A DNA stretch of 30,793 nt, from positions 1 to 30,793 of the forward strand of contig JBAZQZ010000011.1 in assembly GCA_041663205.1 (NCBI GenBank), read 5' to 3'. This DNA is from UM-FILTER-38-24 sp041663205 (lineage in GTDB: Bacteria > Patescibacteriota > Gracilibacteria > UBA1369 > LOWO2-01-FULL-3). Shown here in pieces: positions 8,601-16,961 of this stretch. Position numbers and translations under genes: made by a program. Position 1 is the first letter of the stretch; every line of letters starts with the position of its first letter. The notes under the pieces are model-generated. The model was not told the DNA's origin and searched no databases. It saw only the letters and a program-made list of their open reading frames with translations.

Positions 8601-8630
8601 ATTTTATCACACAAGGGTAGAGTTATGCAA
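8601..8630 (-). promoter_or_regulatory. Promoter for the cyclase-like/STAND gene
   Basis: On the minus strand, TTGCAT (8630-8625), 18 nt, TAAAAT (8606-8601). A palindrome GTGAT-TTT-ATCAC (8598-8610) overlaps the -10 box and could be an operator. The ATG is at 8575. Confidence 0.5.
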
Positions 8631-8700
8631 TATTTTTTATTTTTGTCATTTCTATTTTTTATGATTGTGCTTGTTTTTGGCTTTGCCCCGCGGTGCAGGA

Positions 8701-8729
8701 TTGTTTCTCGTGCTTATTTATGGTATAAT
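8701..8729 (+). promoter_or_regulatory. Promoter for the FecR-like gene
   Basis: TTGTTT (8701-8706), a 17-nt spacer, and TATAAT (8724-8729) preceded by TGG, which gives an extended -10. The start codon follows at 8766. Confidence 0.7.
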
Positions 8730-8751
8730 TTATGGATTTAAAAGTAAATAA

Positions 8752-8758
8752 AAGAAGG
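8752..8758 (+). promoter_or_regulatory. Shine-Dalgarno-like site of the FecR-like gene
   Basis: AAGAAGG lies 7 nt before the ATG at 8766. It is the clearest ribosome binding site in a window where nearly every other gene lacks one, and it supports the ATG at 8766 over the directly following ATG at 8769. Confidence 0.55.
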
Positions 8759-8765
8759 CGAAAAA

Positions 8766-11105
8766 ATGATGGAATCAAACGAAAAACAGAATCATGGAGT
8801 CGGAAAGCTGGTGAAAACCGGTATTTTGGCGGTTGTTTCTTTGTTTTTGGTTGTAGGAAATTATTTTGTAGAGGCTTCTTTTGAGGGGAAAGAGTTGGAG
8901 GCAAAAAATGAAATTTTGTCCGTAAATTACGCTGAGGATGTCGTGTTTCCCGAGAACGGAGGGATTTTGCGTTTTGCGAAAGAACAGGACAGCGGGGTTA
9001 AAAATGACGTTAGTTTGATAGGCTCAAATGCCGGCAAAAATCCATATATTTTTAAGGTTAATTCCGGAAGATTTTGGGGGAATTTTGCGCTGAGTGATGC
9101 GAAAGTAAATTTTATTGCCGACAGAATTGTGATTATGCCCGATGCGGGGGTTCTCGATGTTTCTTTTGACGGAAAAAAACTTGATATTGCGAATTATGAC
9201 GGGGACACGTATGTCGGAATACTTCCGAAAGATTTTGAGTTTAAAAAATATCTCGATTGGTATAGTCCTGTTTTTGTGAATAGATTGCTTGTTCCGAGAG
9301 ATTCTCAAATAAGCGTTTCTGTCGACAAAATCGACGACAGGACTGCGAAGTTGCTTTATTCGAAGCTTATAAAAGAGTTTAAATATTCGATAATTCCGCA
9401 GGCTGACAAGGAGGCCACTTGGGCTTTTTTGAACCTGAATAAGGATAAAAAATTTGTTGAAAAAGTTAAACAGGAAGTTGTTTCGGGAATCAGGAAATCC
9501 GGAAGTTTCGGTGTTTCTTCGGGAGCGGGATTTATCTCTTGGGTTGAAGCGAATCTTACGTTTATGCCCGCGAAGAAAAAGGAACTTTTGCTCGATAGAT
9601 TTTCCGAATATTTGGATGATGCGCTTTATTATTCTTCCGAAAACGATGTACAGAAGGCGAAAGATTCTCTCGAGGCTTTTATCGTGTATTTAAAAACTTT
9701 ATCCGTTGATGCTTCTTCGGATCCCGCTTTTGCTGAGATTATTGCCGATTCTCTCCGTAAGACTCGTGTTTTTACGCTTGATGACAGGCAGTACGATGTT
9801 TACAGCGCTCTTTCGGATGAAAGATTTTTGAAAGGCGAGGACAAATATAAAGTGACAGGGGACAGCTGGAAAGGGGTTTACAAGGGGTTGAATGTCGGCG
9901 ATGTTTATGCGAAAGAGGCCTTCGATTCTTATTACGACAAGTTGGATAAAGTGCTTGGGAATAAGGCAAATCCGGATTTTTATCAAATATTTATCGTGTA
10001 TCAAAATCAGCTTTTCGATAATCTTTTTATGAAGTATCCGGTGTTTTATAAAGACGAATATTTTACCGTAAAGCTTGTTCTTGAAAGGGAACTTCTTTCT
10101 CTTTATGGCGACGGGCAGACAAAAAATGAGATTAATCAGGATTTGATCAGCGATAAAATTGATTTTTTGAAAAGGTTGATGAAATTTTTCTTTGAAGGGA
10201 AAGTTGTTGTCGCCGATGCAAGGAAAATCGTTTCTTCTCTTTTTTCTCAGGTAAACGAGCTTATGCCTGTCGGAAGTAGCGATGTTGCCGTTATCTCAAT
10301 TTTTGAAACTCAATTGGATGATCTTGGAAATTTTTGGGGATATTTGAACACTCCGGAATATTCGAATTCCACGGCTTACGGGCCTACGCATAAGGAAAGA
10401 TATAGCGCTTACATAGATGATAAAAATAAAATTTGGGATATCATGAGCCTTAAAGCCGATGTTTTGGGAGAGGAAAATGTGAAAACAAAAACCGCGGAGG
10501 AAGTGAAAAATGAGGTTTTGGCGGCGTTTGCCGAAGTTGAAGATGTTTCGGATTTGAAAATAGGAGAGGTGAAAGATCCGAGCGAAAGATATGTTTCGGT
10601 TGACGGGATGGCCGGCGGATATTCTTTTACGGCATCTTACGATAGGGAGAAAGTTGCATTGAAGGATGTTATGGCTTACGGGGAGAAATTGTCCGACAAG
10701 CCTTTAAAAATAGAAAACTTGCTTCCTTTGTTAAAGAGTAAATTTGCGGAATTTACGCCTTCGCAGGAGGCTGAAGACAAAGAGGGAAATGAGGAAAGTT
10801 ATGCTCAGAGGTTTGCGAGAAATTATGTTGCGAAACAGGTCGCCAAGGCCGGATTTGTTGTTGAGCTTGCCAATATTTCAATTGCCGATGAAGTTTCGTC
10901 CGTTTACAGAGTTTCCGAAATTGTTCTTAAAGGGTATGAAGACGTGGAAGTGACTTTTGATTTTGTGGCGAACGGGGAAAAGGCGAAAAATGTTTACCTT
11001 TTGATAAACGGAAATCCTTTGGTTATGGAGGGTGAATATACGCTTGTGGAACTTGCGCAGGTCGTTGTTGCCGAAAAAGACTTTACGGGCAAGATTGAGA
11101 GGTAA
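8766..11105 (+). CDS. Membrane-anchored protein with FecR-like N-terminal domain, unknown function
   Basis: The 779-residue protein has a short basic cytoplasmic start, one membrane segment (about residues 15-35) and then a long extracellular part. Residues about 60-165 are beta-rich with a pattern close to FecR-type domains: a value such as IFKVNSGRFWGNF followed by repeated short strands and VLDVSFDGKKLDIANYDG. Residues about 190-560 are mostly helical and Lys/Glu/Asp-rich. The last 180 residues form a separate alpha/beta domain. FecR domains in other bacteria relay surface signals to sigma factors, but no sigma factor is encoded here, so a structural or ligand-binding role is equally possible. 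It has its own promoter and Shine-Dalgarno-like site, is divergent from the cyclase-like gene and lies just before gyrB, which has a separate promoter. The FecR assignment is by eye. Confidence 0.75.
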   Translation: MMESNEKQNHGVGKLVKTGILAVVSLFLVVGNYFVEASFEGKELEAKNEILSVNYAEDVVFPENGGILRFAKEQDSGVKNDVSLIGSNAGKNPYIFKVNSGRFWGNFALSDAKVNFIADRIVIMPDAGVLDVSFDGKKLDIANYDGDTYVGILPKDFEFKKYLDWYSPVFVNRLLVPRDSQISVSVDKIDDRTAKLLYSKLIKEFKYSIIPQADKEATWAFLNLNKDKKFVEKVKQEVVSGIRKSGSFGVSSGAGFISWVEANLTFMPAKKKELLLDRFSEYLDDALYYSSENDVQKAKDSLEAFIVYLKTLSVDASSDPAFAEIIADSLRKTRVFTLDDRQYDVYSALSDERFLKGEDKYKVTGDSWKGVYKGLNVGDVYAKEAFDSYYDKLDKVLGNKANPDFYQIFIVYQNQLFDNLFMKYPVFYKDEYFTVKLVLERELLSLYGDGQTKNEINQDLISDKIDFLKRLMKFFFEGKVVVADARKIVSSLFSQVNELMPVGSSDVAVISIFETQLDDLGNFWGYLNTPEYSNSTAYGPTHKERYSAYIDDKNKIWDIMSLKADVLGEENVKTKTAEEVKNEVLAAFAEVEDVSDLKIGEVKDPSERYVSVDGMAGGYSFTASYDREKVALKDVMAYGEKLSDKPLKIENLLPLLKSKFAEFTPSQEAEDKEGNEESYAQRFARNYVAKQVAKAGFVVELANISIADEVSSVYRVSEIVLKGYEDVEVTFDFVANGEKAKNVYLLINGNPLVMEGEYTLVELAQVVVAEKDFTGKIER

Positions 11106-11116
11106 AAACTCTGACA

Positions 11117-11145
11117 TTTACATTCTGAATTTCGCGTGCTAGAAT
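11117..11145 (+). promoter_or_regulatory. gyrB promoter
   Basis: TTTACA (11117-11122), 17 nt, TAGAAT (11140-11145) with TGC before it (extended -10). The leader of about 30 nt contains the inverted repeat CTTTAA/TTAAAG (11153-11170). No Shine-Dalgarno precedes the ATG. Confidence 0.7.
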
Positions 11146-11182
11146 CTTTCTGCTTTAAGATTTATTAAAGTTTAAATTTTTT

Positions 11183-13108
11183 ATGGCAGACTTAAAAGAA
11201 AACAAAAATGCGGCGGCGAGTTACGGTGCCGATCAGATTCAGGTTTTGGAGGGACTTGCGGCTGTTCGAAAACGTCCGGGAATGTATATCGGCTCGACTG
11301 ACGTTACTGGTCTTCATCATTTGGTTTGGGAAATTGTCGACAATGCGATTGATGAATCGATGGCCGGTTTCTGTAATAATATTTCGATTATTATTCATGA
11401 GGATGGGGCGCTTAGTGTTGAGGATGACGGGCGTGGAATTCCGGTTGATAAGCAAAAGCAAACTGGAAAAAGCGCGCTTGAGACGGTTCTTACTATTCTT
11501 CATGCGGGAGGAAAATTTGGGGATGGCGGGTACAAGGTGTCAGGAGGACTTCATGGAGTGGGAGTTTCTGTTGTTAATGCACTTTCTAAGAAATTGGTCG
11601 CCGAGGTTTACAGAGATGGAAATGTTTACATGCAGGAATATAAAAAAGGAGATGCTGTGGCTGAAGTGAAGGTTGTCGGGAAGACTGAAAAGCGAGGTAC
11701 AAAAATTCTTTTTTATCCTGATGAAGGTATTTTCGACACTGTCGTTTTTGATTTTAGTACGATTTTGGCAAGGCTTAGACAGCAGGCATATCTTACGAAA
11801 GGGGTGCAGATTTCGCTTTTGGATGAGCGCGAAGACGGCAAGAAATATTCTTTTTATTTTGAAGGTGGAATCAAGTCTTATGTTGAGCATTTGAATAAAA
11901 GCAAGGAAAATATCGGTGGAATTTTTTATGTTGAGAAGACCGTTGATGAAGGAGTTGTGGAAATTTCGCTTCAGTACAACAATTCTTTTCAGGAAACGAT
12001 TTATACTTTTGCGAACAATATTCATACGGTTGACGGAGGAAGTCATCTTACCGGTTTCAAGGCGGCACTTACGAGAACTATCAATGCTTATGCCAGAAAA
12101 TTCGAGGCTTTGAAGGAGAAAGATGATAATTTGCTTGCTGATGATGTTCGCGAAGGGCTTACGGCCGTGGTTTCTGTGAAGCTTGGAGATCCTCAATTTG
12201 AGGGACAAACCAAGGCGAAACTTGGAAATGCGGAAATCAGAACGGCTGTCGAAGCTGTTTTCAATGAGGCTTTTAATCAATATTTGGAAGAGAATCCGAA
12301 TGATGCCAGAGGTGTTATTGGGAAGTGTTTGCTTGCGTCCAGGGCCCGTTTGGCGGCTCGTGCGGCCAGGGATACCGTGATTCGAAAAGGTGCGCTTGAG
12401 GGGATGACTCTTCCCGGAAAGCTTGCGGATTGTTCGAATAAAGATCCTGCAAATTGTGAATTATTTGTGGTTGAGGGAGATTCCGCCGGAGGTTCTGCAA
12501 AACAGGGAAGAAATCGCGATATTCAGGCGATTTTGCCGCTTAAAGGTAAGATTTTGAATGTTGAACAGTCCCGACTTGATAAAATTCTTGCAAATAATGA
12601 GGTGAAGAGTTTGATTATTGCTCTTGGCGTTGGGATCGGAGAAAGTTTTGATATCGAAAAACTTCGTTATCATAAAATTGTGATAATGACTGATGCCGAC
12701 GTCGATGGAGCGCATATCAGGACGCTTATTTTGACTTTGTTTTACAGGTATTTCAAAAAATTGATTGAAGACGGATATATTTATATCGCGCAGTCGCCAC
12801 TTTACAAAATTACCAGCGGGAAGAGTTTGAAATATGCTTATAACGATAAGGAAAAGGAGGAAGTTTTGAAGGGGTTTTCGAAAGACGCGAAATATTCCAT
12901 TCAGCGTTATAAAGGTCTTGGAGAAATGAATCCGGAGCAGCTTTGGGAGACGACGATGGATCCCGAAAAAAGGCTTATGCTTCGTGTTACTATCGACGAC
13001 GCGGAGAAGGCTGATCAGGTTTTCGATACTTTGATGGGCGCCGAGGTTTTGCCCAGAAAAAAGTTTATTCAAGCATACGCAAAGAAGGTTAAAAATCTGG
13101 ATATATAA
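11183..13108 (+). CDS. gyrB: DNA gyrase subunit B
   Basis: ATPase subunit of the type II topoisomerase that introduces negative supercoils; it works with GyrA, which is not in the window. The 641-residue length is normal for GyrB without the large proteobacterial insertion. The GHKL ATPase domain shows EIVDNAIDE (50-58), DDGRGIP (81-87) and GGLHGVG (121-127). The TOPRIM domain shows EGDSAGG (431-437) and DADVDG (504-509), the metal-binding acidic motif. The C-terminus has the usual QRYKGLGEMN and a final YAKKVKNLDI. ParE is the alternative, but the overall pattern is more typical of GyrB. It has its own promoter. dnaA, dnaN and recF, common neighbours of gyrB, are absent here. Confidence 0.95.
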   Translation: MADLKENKNAAASYGADQIQVLEGLAAVRKRPGMYIGSTDVTGLHHLVWEIVDNAIDESMAGFCNNISIIIHEDGALSVEDDGRGIPVDKQKQTGKSALETVLTILHAGGKFGDGGYKVSGGLHGVGVSVVNALSKKLVAEVYRDGNVYMQEYKKGDAVAEVKVVGKTEKRGTKILFYPDEGIFDTVVFDFSTILARLRQQAYLTKGVQISLLDEREDGKKYSFYFEGGIKSYVEHLNKSKENIGGIFYVEKTVDEGVVEISLQYNNSFQETIYTFANNIHTVDGGSHLTGFKAALTRTINAYARKFEALKEKDDNLLADDVREGLTAVVSVKLGDPQFEGQTKAKLGNAEIRTAVEAVFNEAFNQYLEENPNDARGVIGKCLLASRARLAARAARDTVIRKGALEGMTLPGKLADCSNKDPANCELFVVEGDSAGGSAKQGRNRDIQAILPLKGKILNVEQSRLDKILANNEVKSLIIALGVGIGESFDIEKLRYHKIVIMTDADVDGAHIRTLILTLFYRYFKKLIEDGYIYIAQSPLYKITSGKSLKYAYNDKEKEEVLKGFSKDAKYSIQRYKGLGEMNPEQLWETTMDPEKRLMLRVTIDDAEKADQVFDTLMGAEVLPRKKFIQAYAKKVKNLDI

Positions 13109-13116
13109 AACTTCTC

Positions 13117-13144
13117 TTGCGTTTTGCAAAAGTATCAATATAAT
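13117..13144 (+). promoter_or_regulatory. Promoter of the rpsU-prmC-prfA unit
   Basis: TTGCGT (13117-13122), 16 nt, perfect TATAAT (13139-13144). The expected leader before the rpsU ATG at 13169 is only about 18 nt. Confidence 0.65.
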
Positions 13145-13168
13145 TCTTTTGCTTAATATTAATAATTT

Positions 13169-13375
13169 ATGCGAGTTACAGTTTGGAAAAATGAGAAAGA
13201 GTCTAACGAGAGGCTCGTCACAAGATTCAATAAAAAGGTTCAATCGAGCCGAAAACTTTTGAAGATTCGTGCCGAGAGGTATCACAAAAAGCCTATGACC
13301 AAGAGACTTAAGAGAATTATTGCGGTCATGCGTGAGACTTATAGATCTCAAAAGGAGAAGAGCAAGTTTTATTAA
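13169..13375 (+). CDS. rpsU: Small ribosomal subunit protein bS21
   Basis: The 68-residue, strongly basic protein has the bS21 pattern: a VTVWKNE start (usually a short beta strand), then RLVTRFNKKVQ and a Lys/Arg-rich helix with RAERYHKKPMTKRLKR. bS21 binds late to the 30S platform near the 16S 3' end and helps initiation. That is of interest here because most genes in the window have no Shine-Dalgarno. It is the first gene of a translation module; the prmC ATG begins one base after its stop codon. Confidence 0.93.
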   Translation: MRVTVWKNEKESNERLVTRFNKKVQSSRKLLKIRAERYHKKPMTKRLKRIIAVMRETYRSQKEKSKFY

Positions 13376-13376
13376 G

Positions 13377-14282
13377 ATGAAAATTTGCGAATTACTTAAA
13401 AGCGGATACTCCAAAATTTCTTTGGTAAAGGATGCCGCTTTTCTTGATGTTGAAGTGCTTTTGGCTCATGTGCTCGGAGTTTGCAAGGAATATCTTTTGG
13501 CGCATGGGGAAGAGGAGGTTTCTGTTGAAGATGAGGCTCTTTTTGATTCTTATACGGGAAGGGTGGTTTTGGGCGAGAGTGTCGCTTACATAACTTGTCA
13601 TAAGGAATTTTTCGGAAATGATTTTTTTGTGGATTCACGGGTGCTTGTGCCGAGGCCGGAAACGGAAATGATTGTTGGGAAAGTTGTGGAGTTCGTGGAG
13701 TGGTGTGTGAAAAAGGGCAGTGGCCTGAACAATGCTGTTGGCTCTGTGAAATTTAAGATGGTGGATGTTGGGACAGGTAGCGGAAATATCGCAATTTCCG
13801 TGGCGAAACATTTTCGTGAATTTTTGGATGACCCTTTGGACGAGGTTTTTGCGGTGGATGTTAGTGAGGAGGCACTTGAGGTGTGTAGAATCAATGTTGA
13901 GCAGTACGGGCTTGAGGATAAAATTCAGGTTTTACAGAGCGATCTTCTTGAATTTTTGGAAGATGATGAGGTTTGTGATATTATTGTTGCGAACTTGCCG
14001 TATGTAGGGGAGGTTACAAATAGGTTTGTTGAAAAAAATGTTGAAAAGTTTGAGCCAAGAGTTGCGCTTTTTGGCGGAAATGATGGACTTGAGTTGTATA
14101 AAAAAATGTTTCAACAGATCAAGGAAAAAGGTGTGAAATTTAAGTTTTTGGTTGGAGAATTTGGCTTTACGCAGGGCGAGGCGATTGGGGAATTATTGAG
14201 TAAATATTTTGAACAAGATGAGTGGAAAATTGAAAAGGATTTGGCGGGAATTGAAAGAATATTCATTGTAAATAAAAAATAA
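13377..14282 (+). CDS. prmC: Peptide chain release factor N5-glutamine methyltransferase
   Basis: The enzyme uses SAM to methylate the Gln of the GGQ motif in release factors. I chose the ATG at 13377, one base after the rpsU stop, because the family's N-terminus begins there; an upstream in-frame ATG at 13320 would add 19 non-homologous residues inside rpsU. In the 301-residue protein, VPRPETE (91-97) is the conserved linker motif, DVGTGSGN (130-137) binds SAM, and ANLPY (205-209) stands at the catalytic NPPY position with Leu replacing the first Pro. Its substrate, RF1, is encoded 12 bp downstream, which supports both assignments. Confidence 0.93.
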   Translation: MKICELLKSGYSKISLVKDAAFLDVEVLLAHVLGVCKEYLLAHGEEEVSVEDEALFDSYTGRVVLGESVAYITCHKEFFGNDFFVDSRVLVPRPETEMIVGKVVEFVEWCVKKGSGLNNAVGSVKFKMVDVGTGSGNIAISVAKHFREFLDDPLDEVFAVDVSEEALEVCRINVEQYGLEDKIQVLQSDLLEFLEDDEVCDIIVANLPYVGEVTNRFVEKNVEKFEPRVALFGGNDGLELYKKMFQQIKEKGVKFKFLVGEFGFTQGEAIGELLSKYFEQDEWKIEKDLAGIERIFIVNKK

Positions 14283-14294
14283 TAAGTTTGAAGT

Positions 14295-15371
14295 ATGCTT
14301 TTCGATAAATTGGAAAAATTGGAGAAAGAATACTTGGAAATCCAGGGAAAATTGTCCGATTCTGCTGTTATTTCCGATATGGCTCAATACAAAGCGTTGT
14401 CCAGAAAGTATAAAATGCTTGAGAAGGCTTATAATTTGGCGCTTGAATACAGGAAGGTTTTAAATGCGCTGAAGGATGCCGAGGATATGCTTAACGGTGA
14501 GAATGATGCCGAGCTTCGAGAAATGGCGAATTTGCAGAAAAGTGAAGCTGAAGCCAAAATTGTTAAACTCGATGAGCTTGCGAAGGTCGAGATTTTGCCC
14601 AAGGATCCGAATGACGCCAGAGATTGTATTGTTGAAATTCGTGCGGGGACAGGAGGGGACGAGGCGGCGCTTTTTGCCGGAGAACTTTGTAGAATGTATT
14701 TTCGTTTTGCTGAAAATCACAGGTTTAAAGTTGAAGTGATGGATAAAAGTGAGGGTGAGCCCGGATGTATCAAGGAAATTGTTTTTTCCGTGCACGGAGA
14801 AAACGTGTACGGAGTTTTGAAGTATGAAAGCGGTGTTCACCGTGTTCAGAGGGTGCCTGTGACGGAGAGTCAGGGGCGGATTCATACTTCCGCCGCCAGT
14901 GTTGCTGTGCTTCCTGAAGCCGAAGAAGTGGATGTTGATATAAAGGAAGCCGATTTGAGAGTTGATGTTTATCGTGCCGGGGGACATGGGGGGCAGGGCG
15001 TAAACAAGACCGAATCGGCTGTTCGTATTACCCATATTCCGACGGGAGTTGTTGTGACGTGTCAGGACGAAAGGTCTCAACTTAAAAACAGGGCGAAGGC
15101 GATGAAAGTGCTTATGACTAGATTATATGATTTGGAAGAGGAAAAACTTAGGAAAGAACGCGGTGATAATCGAGCCAGTCAAATCGGAACCGGCGATAGA
15201 AGTGAAAAAATTCGAACTTATAATTTTCCGCAAGATCGTGTAACCGATCACAGAATTCATCAAAACTGGAGTAATTTGCCTGCGATAATGGAGGGTGGTA
15301 TTGACGATATAATTGAAAGTTTAAGGCTTGCTGATCAGGAAAAAATGCTGGAAAAGGTGGGGGAGCGGTAG
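14295..15371 (+). CDS. prfA: Peptide chain release factor 1
   Basis: The 358-residue class I release factor reads UAA and UAG and triggers peptidyl-tRNA hydrolysis. The codon-recognition motif is PVT (188-190), the PxT form of RF1; RF2 would have SPF. The catalytic GGQ is at 232-234 in RAGGHGGQGVNKTES, and Gln234 is the expected PrmC target. RF1-specific ends are present (QDRVTDHRI and a short C-terminal helix). It follows prmC by 12 bp without a Shine-Dalgarno and is probably co-transcribed with rpsU and prmC. It converges on nadB with about 30 bp between the stops; no clear terminator was seen there. TGA stops are used elsewhere in the window, so an RF2 gene is expected elsewhere. Confidence 0.96.
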   Translation: MLFDKLEKLEKEYLEIQGKLSDSAVISDMAQYKALSRKYKMLEKAYNLALEYRKVLNALKDAEDMLNGENDAELREMANLQKSEAEAKIVKLDELAKVEILPKDPNDARDCIVEIRAGTGGDEAALFAGELCRMYFRFAENHRFKVEVMDKSEGEPGCIKEIVFSVHGENVYGVLKYESGVHRVQRVPVTESQGRIHTSAASVAVLPEAEEVDVDIKEADLRVDVYRAGGHGGQGVNKTESAVRITHIPTGVVVTCQDERSQLKNRAKAMKVLMTRLYDLEEEKLRKERGDNRASQIGTGDRSEKIRTYNFPQDRVTDHRIHQNWSNLPAIMEGGIDDIIESLRLADQEKMLEKVGER

Positions 15372-15402
15372 GAGGTTTACAGGGGAGGGTCTATTTGTTT
15401 TG

Positions 15403-16887
15403 TTATCCCACGAAGTGGCAGCCGAGGGATTTTCGTCTTTTACGTGCGGCTTTTAGGATGAGGAGGGAGGTTACGGCCATGTTTAAAGTTTCTGTGATTT
15501 GTTGATTTGTGCCGGAGATTTTTTTGAGGGTTTTTATTATTTTTTCTATTTGTGGTATTGCTTCCTTTTTTATTTTTTTGCGATTTCTTACGATGCCGGC
15601 GAAGTCCCACATTATGTTTTTTATTTCCTGTTTGAGTTTTTCTGTTTGTAGAGTTTCTTTGGAATTTTTTTTCAGGAGTTTTGGAGTTTCGATTTTTATT
15701 TTTTTTATTTTTTGGTTCGTGTTCAGATTTTTCGCTACCTGATTGCTAAAAACCAATGCTTCCAAAAGCGAATTTGAGGCCAGTCTGTTTGCGCCGTGGA
15801 CTCCCGTATATGCCACTTCACCGAATGCGAAAAGATTTTTTACGTTTGTTTGTCCGTTTAAATTCGTTTCAATTCCGCCACATAAGTAATGTGCTGCCGG
15901 AGTTACCGGGATCAAATCTTTTGCCATATCTATTTTTAATTTCTTTAATTTTTCGTAAATTTGAGGGAAGCGTTTTTTTAGGTACTCTCTTGATTTGTGG
16001 CTTATATCAAGGAAAACTTGACTTGTGAATTGTTGTTTGTAAATTTCTCTGGCGACTATGTCGCGAGGTGCAAGATCTTTTAGCGGATGAATATTTTGCA
16101 TAAATCTTTCACCTTTTTCGTTTACGAGTTTTGCGCCTTCGCCGCGGACGGTTTCTGAAATTAAAAATTTTGGAAATGTATTTTTATTTAATGCTGTCGG
16201 GTGAAATTGTATGAATTCCATGTCTTTGATTGTGCACCCTATTTGGCTTGCCATTGAGATTCCGTCGCCTGTTGCGATTAAGGGATTTGTTGTATGTAAA
16301 AATATTTGTCCCATTCCTCCTGTTGATAAAATTGTTTGGTCTGCAAAAATATTTTCAATTTTATTTTTGCGAATTATTTGTGCGCCGATGCATATTTTTT
16401 TTTGTAGGAATTTTTTTTGTGTAATTAATCTCATTGCGAATGCATTTTCCAAAATTGTGATATTTGGATGTTCTTTTACGCGTTTTACCAAAATTCTTTC
16501 GATCTCTTTTCCCGTGTAATCTCCTACAAATGCGATTCTTCTGTGGCAGTGTCCGCCTTCTTTTGTTAAACGTAATTTTCCGTTTTCTTTTTCGAACTCA
16601 ACTCCCAAATCTATGAGTCTGTAAATTGCATCAGCCGAATTTTCCACCATAAACTGTACGGCTTTTTTGTTGTTGTGAAATGCGCCCGCTTTTAATGTGT
16701 CTTCAATGTGTTTTTCAAAATTGTCAGTCTGGTCGAGCACTGCGGCGATTCCTCCCTGTGCAAAGTTTGTGTTTGAATCAACGAGTTTTTTCTTTGTGAC
16801 AATAATCACTCTGCCTTTTTTGGCCGCTTGCAGGGCAAAATTTAGTCCCGAAATTCCCGAGCCGATTACTAAGAAATTTGTTTGCAT
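15403..16887 (-). CDS. nadB: L-aspartate oxidase
   Basis: FAD enzyme that oxidises L-aspartate to iminoaspartate, the first step of de novo NAD synthesis. The 494-residue protein shows GSGISGLNFALQA (FAD binding, 8-20), AQGGIAAVL, EGGHCHRRI, QFHPTAL, SETVRGEGA, PRDIVAREI, HYLCGGI and GANRLASNSLLEALVFS, all in family order. The HPTAL and RGEGA regions and the lack of succinate-dehydrogenase features favour NadB over SdhA/FrdA. The C-terminus ends early at SLGCHFVG, shorter than many NadB proteins. nadA and nadC are not in the window. The gene stands alone on the minus strand, and its extended -10 is so close to the ATG that the mRNA is probably leaderless. Confidence 0.93.
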   Translation of the reverse strand: MQTNFLVIGSGISGLNFALQAAKKGRVIIVTKKKLVDSNTNFAQGGIAAVLDQTDNFEKHIEDTLKAGAFHNNKKAVQFMVENSADAIYRLIDLGVEFEKENGKLRLTKEGGHCHRRIAFVGDYTGKEIERILVKRVKEHPNITILENAFAMRLITQKKFLQKKICIGAQIIRKNKIENIFADQTILSTGGMGQIFLHTTNPLIATGDGISMASQIGCTIKDMEFIQFHPTALNKNTFPKFLISETVRGEGAKLVNEKGERFMQNIHPLKDLAPRDIVAREIYKQQFTSQVFLDISHKSREYLKKRFPQIYEKLKKLKIDMAKDLIPVTPAAHYLCGGIETNLNGQTNVKNLFAFGEVAYTGVHGANRLASNSLLEALVFSNQVAKNLNTNQKIKKIKIETPKLLKKNSKETLQTEKLKQEIKNIMWDFAGIVRNRKKIKKEAIPQIEKIIKTLKKISGTNQQITETLNMAVTSLLILKAARKRRKSLGCHFVG

Positions 16888-16893
16888 GGGGAT

Positions 16894-16902
16894 ATTGTAG
16901 CA
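16894..16902 (-). promoter_or_regulatory. Extended -10 promoter of nadB, probably leaderless
   Basis: On the minus strand TGCTACAAT ends 6 nt before the nadB ATG (A at 16887), so transcription would start at or next to the start codon. No good -35 box is visible. Confidence 0.5.
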
Positions 16903-16912
16903 TATATTGATT

Positions 16913-16940
16913 TTGAAAATATGTTTATTTAGGGTAATAT
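16913..16940 (+). promoter_or_regulatory. Promoter of the U32 gene
   Basis: TTGAAA (16913-16918), 16 nt, TAATAT (16935-16940), with the ATG at 16962. It lies back to back with the nadB promoter. Confidence 0.45.
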
Positions 16941-16961
16941 TCCTTGGCTTTTTTAAAACTT

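Noticed and set aside
8576..11182. Replication origin next to gyrB
   Set aside because: No dnaA, dnaN or recF, no cluster of TTATCCACA-like boxes, and no composition switch here. The only switch is near 2961, where no origin elements are visible either.
12461..13414. 317-residue open frame on the minus strand across the end of gyrB and rpsU
   Set aside because: Antisense to two certain genes; no recognisable motif and composition of a shadow frame.
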